From NCBI RefSeq assembly GCF_040412425.1, contig NC_089763.1:49961280-50025279 (forward strand): DNA of 64,000 nucleotides, read 5' to 3'. Positions 26,501 through 38,500 of the stretch are shown here, piece after piece. The notes under the pieces were generated by a model. The model was not told the DNA's origin, searched no databases, and was given only the letters and a program-made list of their open reading frames with translations. The DNA is from Macrobrachium rosenbergii. Its lineage: Eukaryota; Arthropoda; Malacostraca; Decapoda; Palaemonidae. Numbering within the stretch: position 1 is the stretch's first letter; every line of letters begins with the position of its first letter. The position numbers and the translations under genes are program-made.

Positions 26501-29500
26501 ATGTCAATTTTACTCTTACCTCTGCATTATCGAAATGATAGTTCAGATCAACATCCTTGCCCACTTCATATTTAACAATAAAGGCCTTATGGGAGTCCAG
26601 ACAGTCACCACCCCAATCAGGGTAAAGTATTCTTGTTAAAGGAGTGATAAAATCATTTCTTAAAGAAGTGACAAAGTTGTCAAACCCAAGCTCTCCTAAG
26701 TTGATCTGCAGGATGAACAAAATTTTCAGCATCTAAAATAATCATTCACCATCAATAATCTAAATAAAATTTTCCCTTTACAAGCTTATATAAAACTTCA
26801 AATGAGTTACTTACATATACTTCTTTCTTGTGCAAAAACAAATGCAATAATGAAAACATGTTCAGCATACTACCTCGACACAATTAATTTTCTAAGCAAA
26901 GAACATTACAAAATATACAGTTTACATTTCTTGCAAAAGATAAACAAGCTTGGCACAGGTCCATGAAAATTATGAGGTTCAAACTAACAGAGCCCAACCC
27001 TAAAAGGTAGTTTAAAGAAATGGTACTGGAAAAGGTTGTCCAGGAGATAAATAACATAAAGGTGGCAGTAAAACTTGCTATGTTATATGGGCTAGAAGTG
27101 GCACAACTGAAGAAAATAGAGGAAAATGAGTTAGATGATAGCAGAAATGAAGATGAGCAGATGGATGAGTGGAGTGACAAAAAAAGAAAGCATAAGAAAT
27201 TAACATATCAGGGTTTCAACAAAAGGCTTGGAGAGTCAAAGAAACCCCAGTCAGATTGAGATGGTTTTGAGTATCTGCTGAGGAGGGGACATGATAAACA
27301 TGTTGGAAATGATAAACAATATGTTGGAAATGATGAACAACATGCTGCAGGAGAGAACAAGGGAATGGAGGTGCTAGGAATTCAAAGAAGAGGAAGGCCT
27401 AACTGAAGATGGAGAGACTGCATTAATGAAATCATGCATGAAAAACAATAAAGAAAGGGAGGGCACAAGGTAAAAACAGTTGGAGAGGGCTCATTGAAAA
27501 CAGCGAACCCAATTCTGAATTAATATGGGAAGTAAAAATATTACCTGGATAATTATTGATACAAATTAAAGTAAATTTTGAAATCTCACAAATACATTAA
27601 TACATTTATCTTATAAACTTTATTATAGTTGTTATTACATTATATTCATCTATTACCTATATTATTACATTATGTTTTAGCACTTCTTCAGACCCCTGGA
27701 TTAATGGAGTTGCATGTATAGATCAGTCCTGACAATTCCACACCCCCACCCCAAAATAACATGGCTATATCTTTGGTTGCAATCACTGTGTTCTCAAACT
27801 GAAAATGCAAGAAAAAATCAAGAGTTGAGGGTACTGTACAGTACAGTATTTGAAAAACTGTTGACTCTTGCATTTTGAATGCTCCACACTTTCTTCTCCT
27901 TTTCTATCTAACATTAAATTACATGTATGTAACTCAAAGATTCATAAATACACACAAACCTATCCTTTAAAATTAACTTACCCCATAGCGGTTCATGGTG
28001 TTTGGACGGCCCTTTGGGAGAGGAGACTCTTCAAAATTTGTCAACTCACTCAGAAATGTCTGGCAAAACTCAGATGTAAATACAGGAAAAGAATACATTC
28101 GTTGTTGATGCTGCTTCATAACTTTGGAAAGTTCTTCAACAGTAGTGCCTGGTGTCTTTGCGAGATCAACCAACGAGATGAATTTTGGATCAAGAAATGA
28201 TCTCTGCAATTAACATAAGGAAATTCAGTTTCTTCTTCATAATTGATTTGATTCATGAAAGTTTGGTCTGAGAACCTGGCAATGGAAGTCTTTACCAAAA
28301 TGAAATGAAGGCCTTTGTTCATTCATTTGCCATTATCATCTAGCAACCTAGCTGTACATAAACCAAAACTAATAAACTTTTAAAGATTTATCCTCTTGTG
28401 TCAACTTCAATTAAAAGCAATACACCTTTTATTTTAATTATTTTTTCAAATAAGAAAGTCTCCTTAATAGTCTTATTAGTACCAAATCTAACATATTAGA
28501 AACCAGCCTCTACATTACTTTTCCATAACAGTAAAGTATTTAAAAAATGTAGTTAGGATTATATAATAAATAAAAATTTTAAGGGAATAAAATATATAAA
28601 AAATAAAACCCAACAGCTCTAATACTGTATATACAAACAAAGGCCTTTCATTTAGGAGTATCCCTGGTGCAAACTAATATAGTTATTAAAGCCAGGTAAC
28701 AAAATGGTTATTTGGTGGCAGGTAGGTAAGTGACAGGGTACCACACACTCAACTGGCTTTGGTTTATGTATCTAAGAAAAATAAAAATTACACTCAGGGT
28801 TTCACAAGTTCCTGTAAGTATACAAACCATCACCAGTATGGGACACTTACTCATAAGGAGGAAGGACCATCTCACAGACTGACTGGCACTGTTCTGAAAC
28901 TAAGAAGAAGTTAGGTTGTGAACCTCTGCCACAACTTGTAAGTGCTTATTTTGAAAAACTGAAGGGGTAGTCAACAATCACCTGGAATTGTCAGAATCCC
29001 AATCATGTACATGAGCAGGGTAGAGCTGATGTCTGTACCCTCCTATTCAGCCTGGCATTGGGAGGCAGAGTCTGATAATACCCTGTGCCAAAGTTTAATT
29101 TATCATTTCATGATAAACTCTAGGATTTGATTTGGTTTACGTAAATTTGGCTACAAAGCCAAGCACTGGGACACTTTCAGCCATTCAGAACTCAAGACAT
29201 TGAAAAGATGGAGGTGAAGTGGTTAGATGGTAAAATGGAAGAAAGGAAGTGAATGGAGGTACAGTCAAAGGCTAAAATGCAGGTGCAGTTTGGGGGCAAA
29301 GGGACACTGCAAACAACCTTTGGTAATTCCTACAGAGCACCACATGAAGTGCACTGATGGTACTAACCCACTACAGGCTCAAACTCTAGGGATAGGTTTA
29401 GGGATATCCTGATTTCCCATTCAGACAGCATGAAATAAAGGTCAATAAACAGCAATTTCATCATCCATGGATAAATGATGGCACCTACACCTTGCCTCAT

Positions 29501-32500
29501 TAAAGAAAGGACAGAAAAAATGCATCCTCACAGCCCAGTCTTTGGACAAGTGTTCAGCTGTGTAGATCTGCATCTGCCAAACCAGCAGGAACATGAGCTA
29601 GGCTGTTGACAGCTGGGATGGGCACAAAAGAAGGGTAAAACCCAGATTCAAGGTTTTTCTGCCAACCTCAGCCAAACAATGTACCTTAGGCAGGATACAA
29701 ACTTGTCCAAAAGGAACTAGGAAAACAACCCAGAGGCTGAGCAACCACCATAGGGTGAGGAGGAAAGCATCAAAGGGTTACAGATATTCCCTTGTATATA
29801 GGTAACTAAAAGATTCATAAATGCGCACAAACCTATCCTTATACACCCACTTACTTCACAGTGGTTTATGGTATTTGGATAGCCCCTTGGAAGAGGAGAC
29901 CCTTCAAAATTCCTTAACTCACTCAGGGTTAGGTATAACTCCAAACCCTGTGTGCTACAACAAGCAGAATCCAGGTCACCTTCTGGTTGGCCAGCACCCA
30001 AAGGAGGTCTGGCAGAGGTACTGCAACCTCTGAAATGCAAGGCAAAACATGAGTGAGGAAAGAACAATGATTTGCAGAAGGAAGTTGGGGGATGTGTAGA
30101 GGCAGGAAAAACAAGTTTTTTGAAGCTAGATGTTTTGATTCCAAGTTTAAGCAATCCAGAGGATGGAGGAGAAGCAAAGAAGAAAAAGCATGCTAGATTA
30201 GCAGGTAAGGGCTGAAAGCTCCCACACATACACAATTTCTCTCCTCATTCTCATTCAATCTTTCACTGAATAATTGCTCTTAAAAAGCTAATCACTCTAA
30301 GGCAAGCCAGTGTACTTTTTCAGTCACAGACACATTTTGCATGGGTGGCCATCACTATCTGGATATTTCCTAAACTGGGACATGATGTCACAAGACACTC
30401 AGATATGTAACACTATAAAAAGTAACAAGAAGCTGGACCGCTTTACAGTTCAAGAAACAAAATACATGTACAGATATACTAAACTTCATAAGACTGCTCA
30501 CAAGAGAATAAGTACGTGTTGCTTGGAACCAATGGCATGTAAACATGAATAAGGGCCAAATAGCAAGCAACAACCACTTGTATTTTAGAGACACAACAAA
30601 ACATAGCAAAACGAAACTGCCCATTAAAGAATCATTAGGTACTATGAAAAAAGCAGGAAGGATGAAGGGCACAAACACCTCAGCAAAAAATAAAAAAAAT
30701 AATAAATACAGAAAGCATGAAAGAATACATAGCTTTATACTGAACAGGGGGTGAGAATCCAGGGGATCTTAACCCTCCCTAGGATAACACAACCTTTTTT
30801 TTTATATGTATCAGGTTTCCCACTATGCACCAAAGCACTGGGCTATATCAAACAATGATTTGTCTGTGTATGAATACATATACTGTATCTCTTAACGTGC
30901 ATAATTCAATACAGTACTTCAGAAAATAAAGACAATACATAGGGCTACTGACACACTTATCTCAAAGTGCATCTTTAACAATACAAGTTTTGCTAACCTG
31001 AAGTCTATATAGGTGTGGATGCAGTGGTTCATACTCTTTGGCTATCTGAACCTGGCGACTCCAACTGTCTTTGTGAAAGTTCTTTCGTCTTGTTACCTCA
31101 GACTCTAGCTGCAAGAGTAAATTAACATACATTAAACCAATTTGTTAACATAACAACAAAGTCATATGTACTATGTGATATCTGAGATTTTAGCATTACA
31201 TTTCCAAGGGTACAGCAGCCTGAAGAGCCACAATTGCTCAAATTTATCAATGCTATACAAATCTATCAAACATAGTTACAGCAGTTAAAAGAACATTGCC
31301 TTTGAAAAAATGGACTAAATTAAAAAACAAAATTAATGTTCCAATGCAAACCCAATACTGTACACTACTTATAATTATCCTGTTCTTGTATCAAAATGGA
31401 AATCCACACCTCAGGCCTCCTCATTAAGTGCATAAGTGAAGTGCACATCGGTCTCAGACAACCAGCTGAGTCATTTTAAAGGTATCTAATCCTGAGCTGT
31501 GAGATAGTGGGGTTGGGAAGAGGGAACATTATATTTACATTAACGGGTTCGTGTTATAACTGGATTCGTAAAGGGCCCAGCCATTTACCCCCATTCACTG
31601 CTAGGGTAAAAGACATAAACAATCCCACCTGAGAACCTACCAAAAACAGCCTCACTAGGAATTTACAGTACACAATTTCCAAATCCTATCTCCTTCCACC
31701 AGTAAGGCAAGCACATCAGTCACCAATATGCAGAAGCAAAAAAGGTAGCAAATATATCAATAAAACTAAAACCTCACATAAAAGACTAAGTGAAGAACTT
31801 CAATTGCCAGCAATTTCTCTGCTCAGCAAGAAGTGATGTTCCAATATGGCAAGGCTGTTGCCTTTTCCATCAAGATTTCCTTACTTACATCATCACATAA
31901 ACTAGATTCTGGGAAGTCATTACTGTACTTTCATCCTGGAGCCACAGAATACTATCCTCTTCATGGGAGGCAAAAATAATTCTCAGTCCCTTCAAGCAAC
32001 TTGATTATTCATCAAAGAAAGAGCCTCTCAAGACCGAGATAAAAATAATTACATTTTTATGATAAAATTAAGTTTTATATATACTTACCCAGTAATTACT
32101 TAGCTAAGAGTTTCTACTCGAATGGCAGTTACAATTCTGAATTCCATGGTAGCAATTCTTTTGTTTTGTGTAGGTGACTATGCCCCACCTACTTTCAGGG
32201 TAAGAAAGAGGAACAACATCGCCAACACGACAATTTGTTTATGCAAAAAAAAAAAAAAAAAGAGTCCATGTGCGGGGAGCAGGGTGGGCTCCATCCGTAA
32301 TTACTGGGTAAGTATATGTGATGATATGCCACCAATGTAATGTTTTGATCACCTTCAAATGTTATGATGTTCCTTTCTTATTATTTATTTTATTCGTGGT
32401 ATTTTATTCGTTGCCCATGTAAAGAAGTTTATTATTTCCTTTATAGTTGCTTTATCGTTTCTGGCTTTGTTGTTATAGTAACGTTTGAGTCCCAGGAGGC

Positions 32501-35500
32501 TTGGGAAGACACAGTGTAATTTTCTTACTTCATTATCACACAAGTAAAAATAACACTGTACAGTACATATACATGTTAAATATATATACAAGTTAAGTAG
32601 TATAAATACAAATCGAAGTACGAGCCTTGCTTTCTTCTCAACCCACAACTGGTGAGGCTCTCAACTTCACTCCTCTGCTTCTCTCTGTTCTATCTGCTCT
32701 GTTCTCTTCTGTTTTCCTTCCTTGCCTTTTGAAGGTTCTTCAAAGGAAATTCCCACAATAGGTGGAACATTGCTTTTGTTATGATGAACATTGTTAGATG
32801 TCCTATTTTTGGAACTTATTTAAATGTTTTTTGGGTTATTAATGCCCTATTAGTAGGAGGGACTAATATATAGAGTTGAAAGGTATATTATAGTCACCAA
32901 TAGGATGTCCCATTAATTAAGTCTCCGCTGAGCTTGTTTTCTTTGGTGTTTTCTTCAAGATAGTCCTAAAACGTGCCAAATTTGATTTTAATCATTTTTA
33001 GTTTTGTATTTATAGGAAACATTGTGATGTCTTCATTCACAGGGACTGTCATCTATAAGCTCTGTTATTTTTGAATTTGTGGTTTAACATATTATTGTTT
33101 ATTGTTTCCTCAGGTCACAGTCAATTCCATTGTCTCATGGAGTCTTCAATAAATAAAAGTCCTGATCTGCAAAACATTAAAGCATCAGTAACCTTTACCT
33201 GTGTTTTGACACTTACAGTGGTGACCTTGAGTATCCCCAGAGCCATTGAAAACTTTGATAAGTCTTGGCTCCAGGATTTTCCAAAAGAACAAAACGGGGT
33301 TCTTACAACCCAGTAAGGATTAAAGCATGGACGCCGGATATCCTCCTTCATGCATTTCAGCTTTTCTCACATGATGACACCAGCGACACGATTATAGGCA
33401 ACAAAATGTTGTTTTATTAAAGCTGCCAAAGGGGAAAATCTTGGTGGCTACTGAGGGTGTTCAGAATTTGTAAATGAGCGCTGGGAAGGAAGTGTCCAAT
33501 CGCCATTCAGTTGCATCAGCATTCCCGGAGGACGCAACATACTGGATTCAAAATTGCGGTACCAACACTCACCCTACATACAGCACCACATGCTTATTTT
33601 CCTCTCTTGCTCTCTGCCCATCGTTTTGTTAATGAAGCTTCAATCTTTGGAAAGGTTTTCTTAAAGGTTTAAGTTTTGGTCGAGATTATTTCTCCAAATA
33701 AATACCTCAGGAAATGTGAAAAATTCTCCTCGCAACCAATGCTCACCCCTACACCATGCCTAATCGAGGACCCAGAGGCCCAACACCCACTTTTGGCCTC
33801 AAGGTTCTCGGCTAAAACAACATCATTTCTTTTTTCTCTCTTATATTTACCTATTCATAATTAATATTCTCCTAGCTATCATTACACATATATAAAACTT
33901 AATTTTATCATAAAAATGTCATTTTTATATATGTAACTTACCCGGTAATTACTTAGCTGATTCCACATTGAAAGGTGATGGGGAATCATGGACAAAAGCT
34001 AATGTTATAATTGATGAGATAATTGTTGTTCCTTACCTGGTGAGAGAGCTGCTGCAGGTAGATACTGCCTCTGGTGGTGCTCATCTCAACCTGTAGAGAC
34101 GTGGCGGCATGGCCAGACGAGCCTCTACTTAAGTGGGACACTTCGCAGCGGAGTACTCTGAAGGCTGACGAAGTATAAGATTAAGCTTTGTGACGAAGGT
34201 GTACACCGAAGCCCGACAAAGAATAGATAATTGCCCCTGCCCTGGGCACAGTACCACAAAAATAACATACCAGAACAACAAAATCCCTACACCATAATTA
34301 AACAATGATTAAACAATAAAAACAAGACCACTACCCAACACTAAAAACTGCTGGGCACTCCAGGTGTGTTGTACCCTCCCAAGCTCCCCAAGAACTCAAC
34401 ACCATTTTCAAGGCAAAGAGAAAAGGAAAGGAAGGGACACTTCCTACACTTCCTCACCCATCACTACACCAGCTATGGACACAAGTCCCAGGGTACTGCA
34501 TTTATCATAAACTGTCTTGATGTCCTGTGCGAACACCGACTTGCATTTCCAATGAATTGCCTCCAGGATCACAGAGTGAAAGATTGTGTTTGAATGCTAC
34601 CGAAGTAGCAACTGCTCTTACCTCGTGCGCTATAACTTTCAATAGTGTAAGTCAGTTTCTGCTAACTGAGAGTGTGCCTCAACAATGAGATCCCCCAAGA
34701 AAAATGAAAGGGCATTCTTCAATAGGGGTCTAGAGGGGGGGTTTTTACCGAACACCAGAGATTACTAAACTGGCCTCTAATCTTCTCTGTCCGACGTAAG
34801 TAATATCTGAGGGCATGTACTGAGCACAGCTCTCTTTCTTCCTCTTCCATACCTAGAATATCCGATAAGCTTGAAATTACAAAGGAATGGGGTCAGGGAT
34901 GTGAAGGGTTTTCATTTTTCGCTAGAAATCCTAGCAAAAAGGAGCAGACTGTGTTCCCTTGCGAAAAACCAATCCTTTTGCCTGTTGCTTGAAGTTCACT
35001 TAATCTCTTAGCTGTTGCTAAGGCAACCAGAAAGAGAGTTTTCCGAGTCAGATCCCTTAGAGAGAAAGAGTGCATAGGTTCAAAGCGAGGATCAGAAAGC
35101 CACTTAAGAACTACATCAAGATTCCAAGAGAAGGACTCCTCTTTCTTGGACTTGGAGATATTGAAAGACTTAATTAGATCGGACAAGTCTTGAATGTTCG
35201 AGATGTCTCGACCCTTATGCCGAAAAATGGAGCTGAGCATCGCTCTGTAACCCTCTATTGTTGAGAAAGACAACCCTTTAGAAGATTTCAAATAGAGAAG
35301 GAAGTCTGCTATCTGAGTGATAGATGTTTTTGAGGAAAAGACTTTGTTTCTTCTACACCAACTCCTAAAGTGTGCTCACTTAGCTTGGTAGACATTATTG
35401 GAAGAGATGCATCTGCATTTTGCGATAGTCTCTGATGCCAATTTAGAAAATCCTTTCGCTCTGACGAGTCTGTAGATAGTCGAAATCCTGTTAGGGCCAG

Positions 35501-38500
35501 AGAGGATAGGCCTTGATGAAACTTCCTGATGTAGGGTTGTCTGAGAAGACTTGGAATCTTGGGAAGGAGTCTCAGAAAGTCTACGAGGAGATTGATCAGG
35601 TCCGGGAACCACTCCTTCTGCAGCCAGTAGGGAGCCACAAGAGTCATTCTTACAATGTGATGCGAGCAGAATTTCCTTACTACTTCCCGAATCATCCCGA
35701 ACAGAGGAAAAGTGTAAAGATCTGGGTTGGACCAGTCTAGGATCATTGCATCCGTCGCCCAAGCTAGAGGGTCTGGAAAGGGGGAACAGAACAGAGGAAG
35801 GCAGTAATTCCTGGAAGTTGCAAACAGATCTATGTTTGGTTGACCCCATAATTTCCAAAGGCTGGCACAAACGCGAAGATCTAGTGTCCATTCCGTGGGT
35901 AGAATTTGCTTGTGATGGCTCAACTTGTCCGCCAGGACATTGCACTTGCCCTGTATAACTGGGCGACTAATCGAGTCTGATTCCAATCAGCCCAGCATAG
36001 CAGGTGTCTCGCTACCTCGCAGAGTGAAAATGAGTGGGTCCCCCCCTTGATGTTTGATGTACGCTAGGGTCATGGTACTGTATTGTGCATGTACCGCTAT
36101 AGTCTTGTTGCATACCTGCGTCACAAAGTGTTGCAGACCGAGATGTATCACCTTCAATTCTCTCATGTTGATATGAAGCCTTCTCCTGCGAAGACCACGT
36201 CTCCGAGACTTCCAGGTTCCCGAGGAGCGCTCTAGGTCCAATGCGTCGGAAAGTCTGTCTGCGGACCTCCACCACTGCAGATCCTCCTTTATTTCCGGGG
36301 TTATCGGAAAGACGTGACGGTCCTGATGCACCTTCCGATCCCAGTAAGTTCTTAAATAGAACTGGAGAGGTCTTATGTGAAGTCTCCCCAGTCTTACGAA
36401 TTGCTCCAGAGAAGCCATCATCCCCAAAAGACTCATCCACTAGGTGGCTGAGCAAGAATGAAGCGAGAGGAGGAGGTCTACCTTCCTCAGACAGTTTTCT
36501 ACTCTCCTGAGTGATGGAGAAGCCCGAAAACTCAGAGAGTCTATCAGAACTCTCAAATAAAGAAACTTCTGAATGGGAAACATTTGTGATTTCTTGAAGT
36601 TCATTACAGGCAGTCCTTGGTTATTGGCAGGGTTCTGTTCTGAGGGTGTGATGATAACCGAAAATCGCCGCTAACTGAAAATTGACGATGTTCGCGCTGT
36701 TTTGCAGAATTTCGGGGCTTAGTGCCGAATTTCAGTTGCTGGCACCTCTGTTAGGTATGTATTGGTGCCAATACCCAATTATCGGCGCCGATAAGCGGAA
36801 ATCGGCGATTTTCGGCGGCGAAAATTGCCGATTTTTGTCGCTAGACAAACGCCGTAAAACCGGATTGCCATTAACCAGGGACTGCCTGTATTAGTCCTAA
36901 TTCCTGGGTTAAAAGAAGAGTCTTCTGTAAGTCCTCCAAGCAATGTTTCTTCATGGGCAAACGAATTAGCCAATCACCCAGGTATAGAGAGATAATCACT
37001 CCTGCTAAATGTAGCCAACCCACCAAAGGAGCCAACACTCGAGTGAAGACTTGTGGGGCCGTCAAGAGACCGAAACAAAGTGCTCGAAATTGATAGATCT
37101 GGTCCTCGAAATCGAATCATAGGTATTTCCTTGAGTCCGGGTGAATTGGAATATGGAAATAAGCATCCAATCTCCTTGACAAATGGAGGCAAGAACTAAG
37201 TGGATGGTTTCCATGTTGAATTTTGTTTTTTCTACGAAGACGTTCAAAGCACTTACATCAAGCACCGGTCTCCAACCCCTTGAAGCCTTGGGCACTGCAA
37301 AAAGGTGATTGTAAAATCCTTTCAAGTCTGCCTTTTTACTACTTCTATTGCCTCTTTGCTCAGAAGAGAGGACACTTCCTTTGATAGGGCCGAATACCTC
37401 TCCGATCCTATGGAGTAAGCTGTCAATACGACGGGAATGTTGGTCAATGGCGGATTCTCCTTGAAGGGGATAGAGTATCCCTCCTTTAAAACTTTCACCA
37501 CCCACTGATCCGCTCCTCTTTTGCTCCATCTCTCCCAGAAGAGATGAAGCCTGGCCCCTACCAGAGCATGAAGGACTAAATTCTCACTTGCGAGAGGATG
37601 ATTTTGAAGATAATTTCTTGATCGCTCGGGGAGCAAACCTAATTGATCCCCAAGACCTGGAGTGCGATCTCTGATTTCCTCCATGAAATGGCTTTGGTTG
37701 CTAGAGAGGAGATGAAGGTTTAGCTTCGTCGATTGGATCAACAAATCTTGCGTTGATTTCTGGTATAGACTCGCTGCAATCACACTTACGGTGGGCTGAG
37801 GAAACAAATGATGTTTATCCAGAGAGGAAAAAAGGAGAGCCGATTTCTGTGTGGCCATAATGTCCTTCGATGTGAACGAGACCCAAAGTTCGCGCTTCTT
37901 AAGAATGCCCCATGGCATAAACGGCAGCTAATTCCTGTGAGCCATCTCTAATGGCTTTACCTGCGCAGGAGAGAAAATTAAACAGGTCTGCGACTTCATC
38001 ACACAAAAAAGCTGGCTCTTGAAGTTTCTTGGCAACTGCTCCAAAACACCAGTCAAGAAAACTCAACACCTGGAAGGATTTAAACAAACTCTTCAACAGA
38101 TGATCCATCTGCTGTGCTGAAAAGAACGATTATGCCAAAGCGAGAGCCGATCTCTGCCCCAAGTCAATGACAGCAGAAAAGTCCCCCTGGGAGGAGGCAG
38201 CCACTCCCAGAGAAGGTAGCTTCTCCCATTGCGTACGACAAGTACCGCATATGTGCGAGATGAGAGGGAGGAACACTAAAACAGGTTTTCCCTTGATCCC
38301 TCTTATCGGAAAGCCAGTTCTCTACTTGGCGGACAGCTTTCTTCGATGATTTGCAGAGAACCATCTTAGGAAGTCTCGTCAAGTCCATGGGCTGATTGCT
38401 CATCAAGAAAGACGAAGCTGGAGAGGTCGGAGTGAAAAATTCCAGGAACTGCTGCAGAAGGAACTTGAGGAGTGTTGCATACAGCGTAGAAGACGCATCC

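Larger units (their letters stand above)
28204..30997 (-). other. Intron 3
   Basis: It contains the exon 4 duplicate and the repeat at 29185-29385. No other gene is recognised. Confidence 0.6.

Noticed and set aside
29717..30235. 172-codon open frame on the minus strand taken as a gene
   Set aside because: Only the segment that copies exon 4 has meaning; the rest shows no domain and crosses intron sequence.
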